A stretch of DNA of 9,460 nucleotides, taken from the NCBI GenBank assembly GCA_008501785.1, contig QQUD01000350.1:1-9460 (forward strand), read 5' to 3'. The number at the start of each line of letters is the position of its first letter. The first letter of the stretch is position 1. Below, piece after piece: positions 1 to 5,225 of the stretch. The notes beneath the pieces were generated by a model. The model saw only the letters and a list, made by a program, of their open reading frames with translations, was not told the DNA's origin and searched no databases. Made by a program: the position numbers and the translations under genes. The stretch is from Chloroflexota bacterium. Its GTDB lineage: Bacteria > Chloroflexota > Anaerolineae > Promineifilales > Promineifilaceae.

Positions 1-639
1 GGTATAGAAATTGCCGCCTAACTGCCGGAACAAGTCGAAAGGAATGCTGGGAGCGCCGATAAACGGCCGTATTGTCCACGCCAACTGACTCCCCACAAAC
101 GCATACAAAAACATCCACAGCCGCAGCACCCAACGCCGCGATCCTTCGCCTTCAGTGCCATTGTCTGCCACAATTTTCATACCCTGACTGAGAAAGACGA
201 CCCCCATCACGCCCGAAACGGCAAAAATAACAACATTTAGCAGTTTAAAGAACTGGTATTGGCTGGTGGTGAGCAAGAAAAACAGGCTGATAGGCGCGAA
301 GGAGAGAAGGAGAACGGCCGTAACCGTAATCGCCGTCAAAATCAGCGCCACATTTTGCGTCAAACTCTGGTTCGAGCCAAACAGCACATTAAAAAAGTAG
401 AGCGTCGGCGCACATATCAGCAGCGTCGCCAAAAACAATACCGGCAGTTTGGCTGCCGAACTGAGCGCCTGCCACAAACTGTGGGTTGACCCCATTACCG
501 CGCCATACAGCGCAAAAAAAATAAGGCTCGACACAAACATCGCCCGCATCTTCTCGCGCAGCGCGATCCCATCCCGAATCTCATGAAAAAAGAATCGTCT
601 ATTGCGTAAAATTGTTTCGATGACTGCAAGGTCTTTCAT
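1..639 (-). CDS. Polytopic membrane protein, C-terminus cut off by window edge
   Basis: An open frame of 213 codons runs from an ATG at 639 to the window edge with no stop. A GGAG seven bases before the ATG supports the start. Hydrophobic segments are visible at about residues 33-49, 66-87, 97-123, 132-151 and 171-189, so this is an integral membrane protein with about five helices. The stretches FFALYGAVMGS, LPVLFLATLLICAPTLYFFN and RPFIGAP resemble a family of uncharacterised membrane proteins of cyanobacteria and Chloroflexota, often auto-named 'actin-binding WH2 domain-containing protein'; I see no reason to believe that name. By comparison with that family, which I know only by resemblance, perhaps 20-30 residues are missing. 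It follows the PadR/HAAS gene pair on the same strand after a 93-bp repeat-rich gap and may be co-transcribed. Two ACGGCCGT palindromes (63-70 and 314-321) lie inside it. Function unknown. Confidence 0.85.
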   Translation of the reverse strand, partial: MKDLAVIETILRNRRFFFHEIRDGIALREKMRAMFVSSLIFFALYGAVMGSTHSLWQALSSAAKLPVLFLATLLICAPTLYFFNVLFGSNQSLTQNVALILTAITVTAVLLLSFAPISLFFLLTTSQYQFFKLLNVVIFAVSGVMGVVFLSQGMKIVADNGTEGEGSRRWVLRLWMFLYAFVGSQLAWTIRPFIGAPSIPFDLFRQLGGNFYT

Positions 640-655
640 AGTTTTCTCCGAAAAA

Positions 656-730
656 GCATTTCAGCAACTCAGCATTTCAGCATTTCAGCCAAAAAGCTGA
701 CGCGCTGACTAGCTGACTAGCTGACTAGCT
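656..730. repeat. Intergenic short-word array, tcagc then gctga
   Basis: The gap upstream of the membrane protein gene consists of an 8-bp near-tandem word (catttcag at 657, 673 and 681, with the variant caactcag at 665), then an 8-bp tandem unit gctgacta from 704 to 730 (about 3.4 copies). The pentamer tcagc occurs four times in the first half (661, 669, 677, 685). Its reverse complement gctga occurs four times in the second half (696, 704, 712, 720). A transcript could therefore form alternative stem-loops. This recalls the short tandemly repeated repetitive (STRR) sequences of cyanobacteria. No coding potential is visible. Confidence 0.75.
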
Positions 731-732
731 TC

Positions 733-1254
733 TTACCAGTTTTGTATCGTTGGTAATGCAATAAAAATAACGGTTATGGCCCAAAAGAATGTCCAACTGA
801 TCAGGGCATATTGCCAGCGTTGGAATTGGAACATGGGTACGAGTAAAGTGGCAAAGGCGACAATCCAAAAGGCAGGCCGCACGAGTATTTCTTGCCAGCC
901 GATGGCCGATCCGTCTGGTGCAAACACAATCCAGCGCAATATCAGAGCCGCGACGACGGGAATAATGCAGGCGATAATTGCGTCGGCTGATTCCCAGGGA
1001 GCGTGGACCTCTTGCAAAGCACGCCCCACATCTCGCGCACCAAACCGTTCGGCGACATCGAGTAGCGCAGTTTCGACGTTTTGGCCGTGGGAAACGCCTG
1101 CACTGAGCGCAGCCGAAGTGGCCGTTTCCACCGCATCCTCCAAATGCCCTTGAATCTCTTCCAGCAGCTCCGTTTCTGTCTCACTGCTTAGGTCCAGTTC
1201 CGCCCGAATCTCAACCAAAATCAGATCAATGGCTTGTTGATGTTTCTCATTCAT
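733..1254 (-). CDS. HAAS-like domain membrane protein partnered with PadR regulator
   Basis: A 173-residue protein. The start at 1254 was chosen because its ATG overlaps the TGA of the upstream padR gene by the classic ATGA arrangement, implying translational coupling; an earlier in-frame ATG at 1302 lies inside padR. Residues 1-85 are helical and acidic (AIDLILVEIRAELD, ELLEEIQGHLEDAVE, ALLDVAERFGARDVGRALQ). They look like the cytoplasmic HAAS-type domain that commonly accompanies PadR regulators. Hydrophobic segments follow at roughly residues 93-108, 124-140 and 150-168. By family knowledge such pairs act as a membrane partner and a transcription factor, sometimes controlling a transporter or stress response; the signal here is unknown. 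The segment TSAALSAG in the N-terminal domain is encoded by a 24-bp insertion inside an iterated palindrome (see 1090-1129). Confidence 0.8.
   Translation of the reverse strand: MNEKHQQAIDLILVEIRAELDLSSETETELLEEIQGHLEDAVETATSAALSAGVSHGQNVETALLDVAERFGARDVGRALQEVHAPWESADAIIACIIPVVAALILRWIVFAPDGSAIGWQEILVRPAFWIVAFATLLVPMFQFQRWQYALISWTFFWAITVIFIALPTIQNW
1090..1129. repeat. Iterated palindrome split by a 21-nt insert (copy 1)
   Basis: The left arm ggaaacgcc (1090-1098) and right arm ggccgtttcc (1120-1129) are the two halves of the dispersed palindrome GGAAACGGCCGTTTCC, with one G missing on the left. Between them lies a 21-nt segment, 1099-1119, beginning tgcactgagcg and ending gccgaagt. Relative to an uninterrupted palindrome the net gain is exactly 24 bp, adding eight codons without a frameshift (TSAALSAG inside an ETA...VS context). 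The same structure recurs at 6901-6937. Confidence 0.75.
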
Positions 1255-1583
1255 GCTTGATTCGCAATCATCTCCTGAAGTTTTTGCATGAACACCTGCC
1301 ATTCGTCAGACTGCGATTGCAACTGTTCATGACCCGTTGCGGTAATGGCATAATATTTGCGCCGCCGAGCCGCCCCAGCCTTGCGCCATTCACTCGTCAA
1401 CAAGCCATCTTTTTGCATGCGGTGCAGCGTCGGATACAGCAATCCTTCCTTCATATCGAAGTATCCCCCGCTGCGCTTCGCCAACTCTTGACTGATTTGA
1501 TACCCATACATTGGCTCATCTGCCAGCAGCGCCAGCAGCAAAATCTCCGTACTTCCCTTCCGCATCTGATCTCGTAAAGTCAT
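1251..1583 (-). CDS. PadR-family transcriptional regulator
   Basis: A 110-residue PadR-type winged-helix repressor. The start at 1583 (MTLRDQMRKGSTEILLLALL) matches the family N-terminus and has AAGGA five bases upstream; the 18-residue N-terminal extension to an ATG at 1637 is low-complexity (TTRLKTIRLKTPRLRT) and is encoded by the upstream repeat array, so I reject it. The helix-turn-helix and wing are visible: ILLLALLADEPMYGYQISQE (helix 1-2), GLLYPTLHRMQKDGLL (recognition helix, the hallmark YPTLHRM of PadR) and RRRKYYAITATGHEQL (wing). Residues 85-110 form a short dimerisation helix, typical of the short PadR subfamily 2. It overlaps the HAAS-like gene by 4 bp. Repression of its own operon is likely: a sigma70-like promoter and a dyad with TACT-N8-AGTA lie just upstream. 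Confidence 0.93.
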   Translation of the reverse strand: MTLRDQMRKGSTEILLLALLADEPMYGYQISQELAKRSGGYFDMKEGLLYPTLHRMQKDGLLTSEWRKAGAARRRKYYAITATGHEQLQSQSDEWQVFMQKLQEMIANQA

Positions 1584-1586
1584 GTG

Positions 1587-1690
1587 AGTCCTTAGTCGGG
1601 GAGTCTTTAGTCTGATAGTCTTTAGTCTTGTAGTCATGCTAATCTTTCTTGACTACCCGACAATTCGACTACTTGACTATCTGACTTCCC
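1587..1690. repeat. Leader repeat array upstream of padR, tagtc then gacta
   Basis: Three 15-bp units, agtcyttagtcnnnn, lie at 1587-1601, 1602-1616 and 1617-1631. Within 1587-1635 the word tagtc appears five times (1593, 1608, 1616, 1623, 1631). From 1651 to 1687 its reverse complement gacta appears three times (1651, 1667, 1675), plus a gact at 1684. The array lies between the predicted padR promoter and its start codon, so it would be transcribed as a leader able to fold on itself. The padR Shine-Dalgarno AAGGA is formed from unit 1, where cctt replaces the cttt of units 2 and 3. Confidence 0.75.
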
Positions 1691-1695
1691 AATAC

Positions 1696-1723
1696 CTAAT
1701 TTACTAATGCATAAGTAATTTAG
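1696..1723. promoter_or_regulatory. Candidate PadR operator
   Basis: A 28-bp imperfect dyad: 13-bp arms 1696-1708 and 1711-1723 match at 11 of 13 positions around a central GC. Inside it is TACT-N8-AGTA (1702-1717), which has the 4-8-4 layout typical of PadR binding sites. The dyad overlaps the -10 element of the predicted padR promoter, so occupancy would block transcription. Confidence 0.5.
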
Positions 1724-1745
1724 TAGATGAGCCACCATTTGTCAA
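1717..1745 (-). promoter_or_regulatory. Predicted sigma70-type promoter for padR operon
   Basis: On the minus strand a perfect TTGACA (1745-1740) is followed after 17 bp by TAAATT (1722-1717, four of six consensus bases). Transcription would begin near 1710 and give a leader of about 125 nt that contains the repeat array. The position immediately upstream of padR, and the overlap with a dyad, support the call. Confidence 0.6.
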
Positions 1746-1818
1746 GCATGAATTGAAAACCGGTAGGGAAAAAGGCGACCGAACGTATATTTTCTCAAAC
1801 TTTGGCTTTTTTGCTGTG

Positions 1819-2513
1819 CTAGCTGCTTCCGGTTGGTGCTGTGCGGACGGCTGGGGCAGCAAGGCTGTAAGCAAACCAATTTGGGAATGCGTTTGCTAGT
1901 GCTGGAATTGCGTCAACTTGAATTGTGCGGTTGCCAAGTGCGTCGGCAAAGTCGCAGCGACCCAGCCAGACCTGAAAGTAGGTGGCAATATCGGCCGATA
2001 CCAGCACATCAGGCTCAAAGCCGGGGTAAGTGAGGCAGACAGAGACATCGTCACACGTCAGCAACAGCCAATACCGTTCACTGACAGCTCCGGTAAAGTC
2101 AAACTGAACAACAACGCGCTCTTGAGGAAGCTTTTCCACTAAAACCCGATCGCGCATCCACCACAACAGCAGTAAAGGGTCTAAATCTTTTTCGTCGGGT
2201 TCCTCAAACGCCCATTTAGCTCCCACACCAACAGCGATTGAATAACGGATTGCAGTTCGCGGCCAGATTCGGTGAGTTGATAGGATGTGCGATGACGGCC
2301 GTTTCCCCCCACCCGCTTCACCACAATCCCCATTTCTTGCAGCCGCCGCAGCCGTTCAGCCAACAATCCACGAGAAATACCGGGCAATCCCCGCTCCAAT
2401 TCGTTGAAATGACATGTCCCCGTCAGCAAATCGCGCACAATCAACAGAGTCCACCGATCTCCCAAAATTTCAACAGCTTTAGCAATAGGGCAATATTGTC
2501 CATATTTGTACAT
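1819..2513 (-). pseudogene. HxlR-family regulator with SCP2-like C-terminal domain, frameshifted
   Basis: Two adjacent frames encode one protein. From 2513 (GGAG eight bases before the ATG), residues 1-97 form an HxlR-type winged helix: YCPIAKAVEILGDRWTLLIV with the family's N-terminal Cys (C8), then FNELERGLPGISRGLLAERL and GNGRHRTSYQLTESG. The frame then drifts into a 13-residue tail and stops. The +1 frame continues directly as GAKWAFEEPDEKDLDPLLLL with no gap in homology, to a stop at 1819. It reads as the acidic/SCP2 (sterol-carrier-like) domain found at the C-terminus of a class of HxlR proteins of about 230 residues. Restoring one G in the GGG at 2222-2224 gives a continuous 231-residue protein ending in an Ala/Pro-rich tail. 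The simplest explanation is a one-base deletion in a G run, either real or a sequencing error. It lies divergent to the methyltransferase genes, which it probably controlled. An ACGGCCGT palindrome lies at 2295-2302. Confidence 0.88.
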
Positions 2514-2584
2514 GTGAGATTCTCCAAATTAGCTGGTCGCCAAATCATGCTGCTCTTTTACAACATTTCAACTACAGGATAAAG

Positions 2585-2624
2585 GTTATACCCTCTCAAC
2601 AACTAGTTCAAAATTTGAACTTGT
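2585..2624. promoter_or_regulatory. Divergent control region with 15-bp palindrome
   Basis: The 177-bp gap between the divergent HxlR gene and the first methyltransferase contains a perfect palindrome, gttcaaaatttgaac, at 2606-2620 (extendable to 2602-2624 with one mismatch pair). Its arms supply TTGAAC, a -35-like hexamer, to both strands. On the minus strand TATAAC (2590-2585) is a good -10, though only 15 bp away. On the plus strand no convincing -10 is seen. It is the natural candidate operator for the HxlR protein; no binding consensus was available to test this. Confidence 0.45.
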
Positions 2625-2652
2625 GCTGTCACTGTAAGGTAACTTATTCTTG

Positions 2653-2670
2653 CACTACTGAAAAAAACCC
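2653..2670. repeat. Sequence resembling one end of the 3128-3244 element
   Basis: The stretch actactgaaaaaaaccc, within 2653-2670, matches the right terminal repeat of the inserted element (actactgaaaaaccc, 3231-3245) except for two extra A residues. No second end or target duplication is visible near it. It may be a remnant end of the element, or chance similarity in an A-rich leader. Confidence 0.25.
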
Positions 2671-2696
2671 AGCTAACAGCGACAAGGAGTATGAAT

Positions 2697-3639
2697 ATGA
2701 GCAATATCGAAAAAGGTCAGGTGGTAAACAGTGCAGCCAAAATTTACGAGGAATTTTTTATCCCAGCCCTGTTTGGTGAATGGCCGCAGCATGTGGCTGC
2801 AGCAGCAAAGATTCAACCTGGCCATCGCGTCTTAGACGTGGCTTGTGGTACGGGCGTTTTGGCTCGATTTGCAGCCAATTTGGTGGGACCAACTGGATTT
2901 GTGACGGGGTTGGATGTCAATGATGGCATGTTAGAGGTAGCACGGCGCAGCGCTTCACAAATTGAATGGCGGCAAAGTGTGGCTGAACAGCTTCCATTTG
3001 AAGATAACAACTTCGATACTGTGGTTTCGCAATTTGGGCTGATGTTTTTTGAGGATCAAGTTAAGGCATTGCAGGAAATGATGCGTGTGCTGCGTCCCGG
3101 TGGACATCTCGCTGTTGCTGTTTGCACGGTTTTTCAGTAGTCAGGCTGTCATTCCCGCGCAGGCGGGAATCCATCTTCGCACTCGACAAGGATGGATTCC
3201 TGCCTGCGCAGGAATGACAATGAAAACACGACTACTGAAAAACCCTGTTGCTGTTTGGGATTCTCTAGACAACACACCCGGTTATGCTACAATGACGAGC
3301 TTGTTACTGCGTCTGTTTGGTGAAGAAGCAGCCAATAGCTTACGCGCTCCGTTCAATCTTGGCAACAAACAAACTTTGCAAACACTGTTTACCAACTCAA
3401 ACATAGAGGATGTGACGATAATAACAAAAGTGGGAACGGCTCGGTTTGCATCAATCAACGATTGGATGTTTACTGACATCAAAGGCTGGGTGCTGGCCGA
3501 TATGATTGATGATGACCAGTATGCGCTTTTGTTGCAGGAAGCGGAAAAGGTATTACGGCCGTTTCTCACCCCAAATGGCCGCGTAGCATTCGATTCCCCG
3601 GCACACATTGTCACGACCGTTAAACACGAATTCATCTAA
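2697..3639 (+). pseudogene. SAM-dependent methyltransferase interrupted by a MITE-like element
   Basis: A class I methyltransferase split by a 133-bp insertion. The start at 2697 is preferred over the ATG at 2691 because AAGGAG (2684-2689) is seven bases from 2697 but only one from 2691. Before the break: motif I VLDVACGTGVLA, motif II VTGLDVNDGMLEVARR, motif III/IV QLPFEDNNFDTVVSQFGLMF, and MRVLRPGGHLAVAV. The frame then enters the insertion and stops at 3138-3140. After the insertion it resumes in a different frame as WDSLDNTPGYATM and runs to 3639. Removing one 13-bp repeat plus the 120-bp element joins GGHLAVAV to WDSLDN, giving a 269-residue protein, close to the 270 of its paralogue 11 bp downstream. 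The truncated product would lack the C-terminal half and is unlikely to be active. An ACGGCCGT palindrome lies at 3555-3562. Confidence 0.9.
3125..3244. mobile_element. 120-bp MITE-like element with dRS3-like hairpin
   Basis: A non-coding insertion within the methyltransferase. It has perfect 15-bp terminal inverted repeats, ggtttttcagtagtc (3128-3142) and its complement (3230-3244). An inner pair of 28-bp arms (3148-3175 and 3191-3218, two mismatches) surrounds a 15-nt loop. Each inner arm starts with gtcattcc and itself contains a small dyad such as attcccgc/gcgggaat, like the widespread dRS3/REP-type repeats. The element is flanked by the 13-bp direct repeat ctgttgctgtttg at 3112-3124 and 3245-3257, which I take as a target-site duplication. 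It encodes no protein, so mobilisation would need a transposase acting in trans. Confidence 0.85.
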
Positions 3640-3650
3640 AGGAAAAGCAA

Positions 3651-4463
3651 ATGACAACCTCAACTCAATGGCAATTAGCCGCAAAATCAGCAAAACGTTA
3701 CCAAACCATTCTGACACCAGCCATCCTTGGTCCATTTGCTCACGCATTAGTGGACTTTGCAGCTCCCAAAAAAAATGAATCGGTGTTAGATATTGGCTGT
3801 GGAACAGGCGCGGCTGCACTCTATGCAGCCAAGATGATTGGTGATCGTGGTCATGTAACTGGTATTGATGTGAACTCTAGCATGTTGGAAGTGGCTCGTT
3901 CGTTAACAACGCAAGAGGCACCAATTGAATGGCGCGAGGCATCTGCAATGCAGCTGCCTATGCCCAATGACAGCGTAGATGTCGTTCTCTGTGCGCAAAC
4001 ACTGCAATTTTTACCTGACAAGCAAAAAAGTTTGTTGGAAATGGGACGAGTGGCAAAGAGAAACGGCCGTATTGCTTTCAGCCTTTGGTGTGACATCACA
4101 GAAAACCCTTATTTTGACATACTTGTCAACGCCATTGCCACACACATTGGGCCAGACACGGCAGCCGGTTTGAAATCTGCCTTTGCCCTGACCAACAGCG
4201 ACACCATCCAAACCTTAATCAAAGAAGCAGGCCTCGGGCAATTTGAAATGACAGTGACTCAACTCAACTTACCATTCTCCGATCTAGCCTCCTTTGTGCC
4301 ACGTCATATCAGCGCGACACCAATGGATGCTGGCTTCAACCAAGCTGCCCTAACTGTACAGCAAAACATCATTCAGGAAATTGTCATGAAACTGAATCGG
4401 TTTGGAGAAAACGGCCGTATACAAATTCCATTCAGATCCCACATGATTATGATTACCGCCTGA
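3651..4463 (+). CDS. Class I SAM-dependent methyltransferase
   Basis: An intact 270-residue methyltransferase of the Methyltransf_11/25 type. Start at 3651 has AAAGGA seven bases upstream. The Rossmann-like core shows motif I VLDIGCGTG at residues 45-53 (SAM binding), the motif II acidic strand end GIDVNSSMLEVAR at 71-83, and LPMPNDSVDVVLCAQTLQFL at 102-121. C-terminal sequence beyond residue 145 would determine the acceptor, which I cannot identify; a small-molecule substrate is likely for this family. It is a paralogue of the interrupted gene upstream (compare VTGIDVNSSMLEVAR with VTGLDVNDGMLEVAR), implying a tandem duplication, and may have become the only working copy. Its 3' end overlaps the convergent ferric-reductase-like gene by 11 bp (4453-4463). 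ACGGCCGT palindromes at 4063-4070 and 4411-4418 encode NGR in both cases. Confidence 0.92.
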   Translation: MTTSTQWQLAAKSAKRYQTILTPAILGPFAHALVDFAAPKKNESVLDIGCGTGAAALYAAKMIGDRGHVTGIDVNSSMLEVARSLTTQEAPIEWREASAMQLPMPNDSVDVVLCAQTLQFLPDKQKSLLEMGRVAKRNGRIAFSLWCDITENPYFDILVNAIATHIGPDTAAGLKSAFALTNSDTIQTLIKEAGLGQFEMTVTQLNLPFSDLASFVPRHISATPMDAGFNQAALTVQQNIIQEIVMKLNRFGENGRIQIPFRSHMIMITA

Positions 4464-5154
4464 CCTTTCCAGCCACCAGCCGAAAGTTCGTCAAGAACAG
4501 CACAAGTAAACCGCTGCCCCAATACATCGCTTGCATCCCCAGATTACCCGTGTCTGTGCCAGCCATCACGCCATGAACGGTTGCGCCCACATACGCAAAA
4601 AAGCTGAGGTAATGTAGCTGCCGCCACCGCTTCTGCCCAATTTGCTTGCGAAAATTGAAGCTGATGCTCACTAAAAACATCAAGTAAAAGCCAATAATGC
4701 CCAAACCAACCCATCCTGGCCGGTACGGTCCCAAAAATGGAATGGCAATGCTCGACAAGGTGTAGGTAAAGTAGCTGTCAAACAACAGGGCAATCGCGTG
4801 AACACCCGTCAAAGCAATGGCAATCCATGAAAGAATATTGTGCATCGCCAAGGCCAACGCTGCTGGCACAGCTTCTTTGATCAGCTTGCTGCTCAACAGC
4901 AAACCCCACACCGTCGAGCCAGCCAACAGCAAGTACGCTACCGTACCCGCCGAGCGCGACAGATGCCACGCCGTTTTTCCAGTGATGCCTAATAATTGGA
5001 TGAAGTGGGTGGAAACGGCCGTATTCCCCCACAAAACCCATACCCCACCCAACAAAACAGTCCCGCCCACCATGCCCACAATTAAACTAAATAAAAATGT
5101 CATCATTGATGATAACTGATTCGATGAAGATGATTGATTGGATAAAGATGTCAT
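4453..5154 (-). CDS. Ferric reductase-like transmembrane (b-type haem) protein
   Basis: A 233-residue integral membrane protein with hydrophobic helices at about residues 18-42, 62-88, 96-122, 148-166, 180-198 and 207-226. Five histidines sit at helix positions: H64, H105, H119, H181 and H194. The spacing H105-x13-H119 and H181-x12-H194 is the bis-histidine pattern by which ferric-reductase-like domains hold two stacked b haems and carry electrons across the membrane. There is no FAD/NADPH reductase domain, so electrons must come from or go to a separate protein. It lies 60 bp downstream of apbE on the same strand, a common pairing in flavinyl-based electron-transfer loci. Start at 5154 is supported by AGGA eight bases upstream; the Ser-rich first 16 residues are low-complexity and a start at the Met17/18 pair is possible. 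One palindrome copy (5015-5022) encodes TAV. Confidence 0.85.
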   Translation of the reverse strand: MTSLSNQSSSSNQLSSMMTFLFSLIVGMVGGTVLLGGVWVLWGNTAVSTHFIQLLGITGKTAWHLSRSAGTVAYLLLAGSTVWGLLLSSKLIKEAVPAALALAMHNILSWIAIALTGVHAIALLFDSYFTYTLSSIAIPFLGPYRPGWVGLGIIGFYLMFLVSISFNFRKQIGQKRWRQLHYLSFFAYVGATVHGVMAGTDTGNLGMQAMYWGSGLLVLFLTNFRLVAGKVRR

Positions 5155-5195
5155 AAAATAATTCCTGATATGATTTTTTGATATGGATAGGGAGG

Positions 5196-5225
5196 AATAC
5201 GGATTTCTAAAAATTTATCCGTATT
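5196..5225. other. Short hairpin at the apbE 3' end
   Basis: A perfect 9-bp inverted repeat, aatacggat (5196-5204) and atccgtatt (5217-5225), with a 12-nt loop overlaps the apbE stop codon. There is no T-run after it on the minus strand, so it is not a typical intrinsic terminator. It could modulate readthrough or mRNA stability between apbE and the haem protein gene. Confidence 0.4.

Noticed and set aside
259..489. Plus-strand 76-codon open frame rich in Arg/Gln
   Set aside because: It is antisense to the membrane protein gene at 1-639, which has a good ribosome binding site, membrane helices and family-like sequence. The composition is that of a shadow frame.
656..730. CRISPR array
   Set aside because: Units are 8 bp with no unique spacers; the same applies to the arrays at 1587-1690 and 7073-7149.
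1584..1637. 18-residue N-terminal extension of PadR
   Set aside because: It is encoded by the repeat array, is low-complexity, and the internal start at 1583 has AAGGA upstream and matches the family N-terminus.
2220..2229. Programmed ribosomal frameshift in the HxlR gene
   Set aside because: There is no slippery heptamer or stimulatory structure that I can see; a single-base deletion in a G run is simpler.
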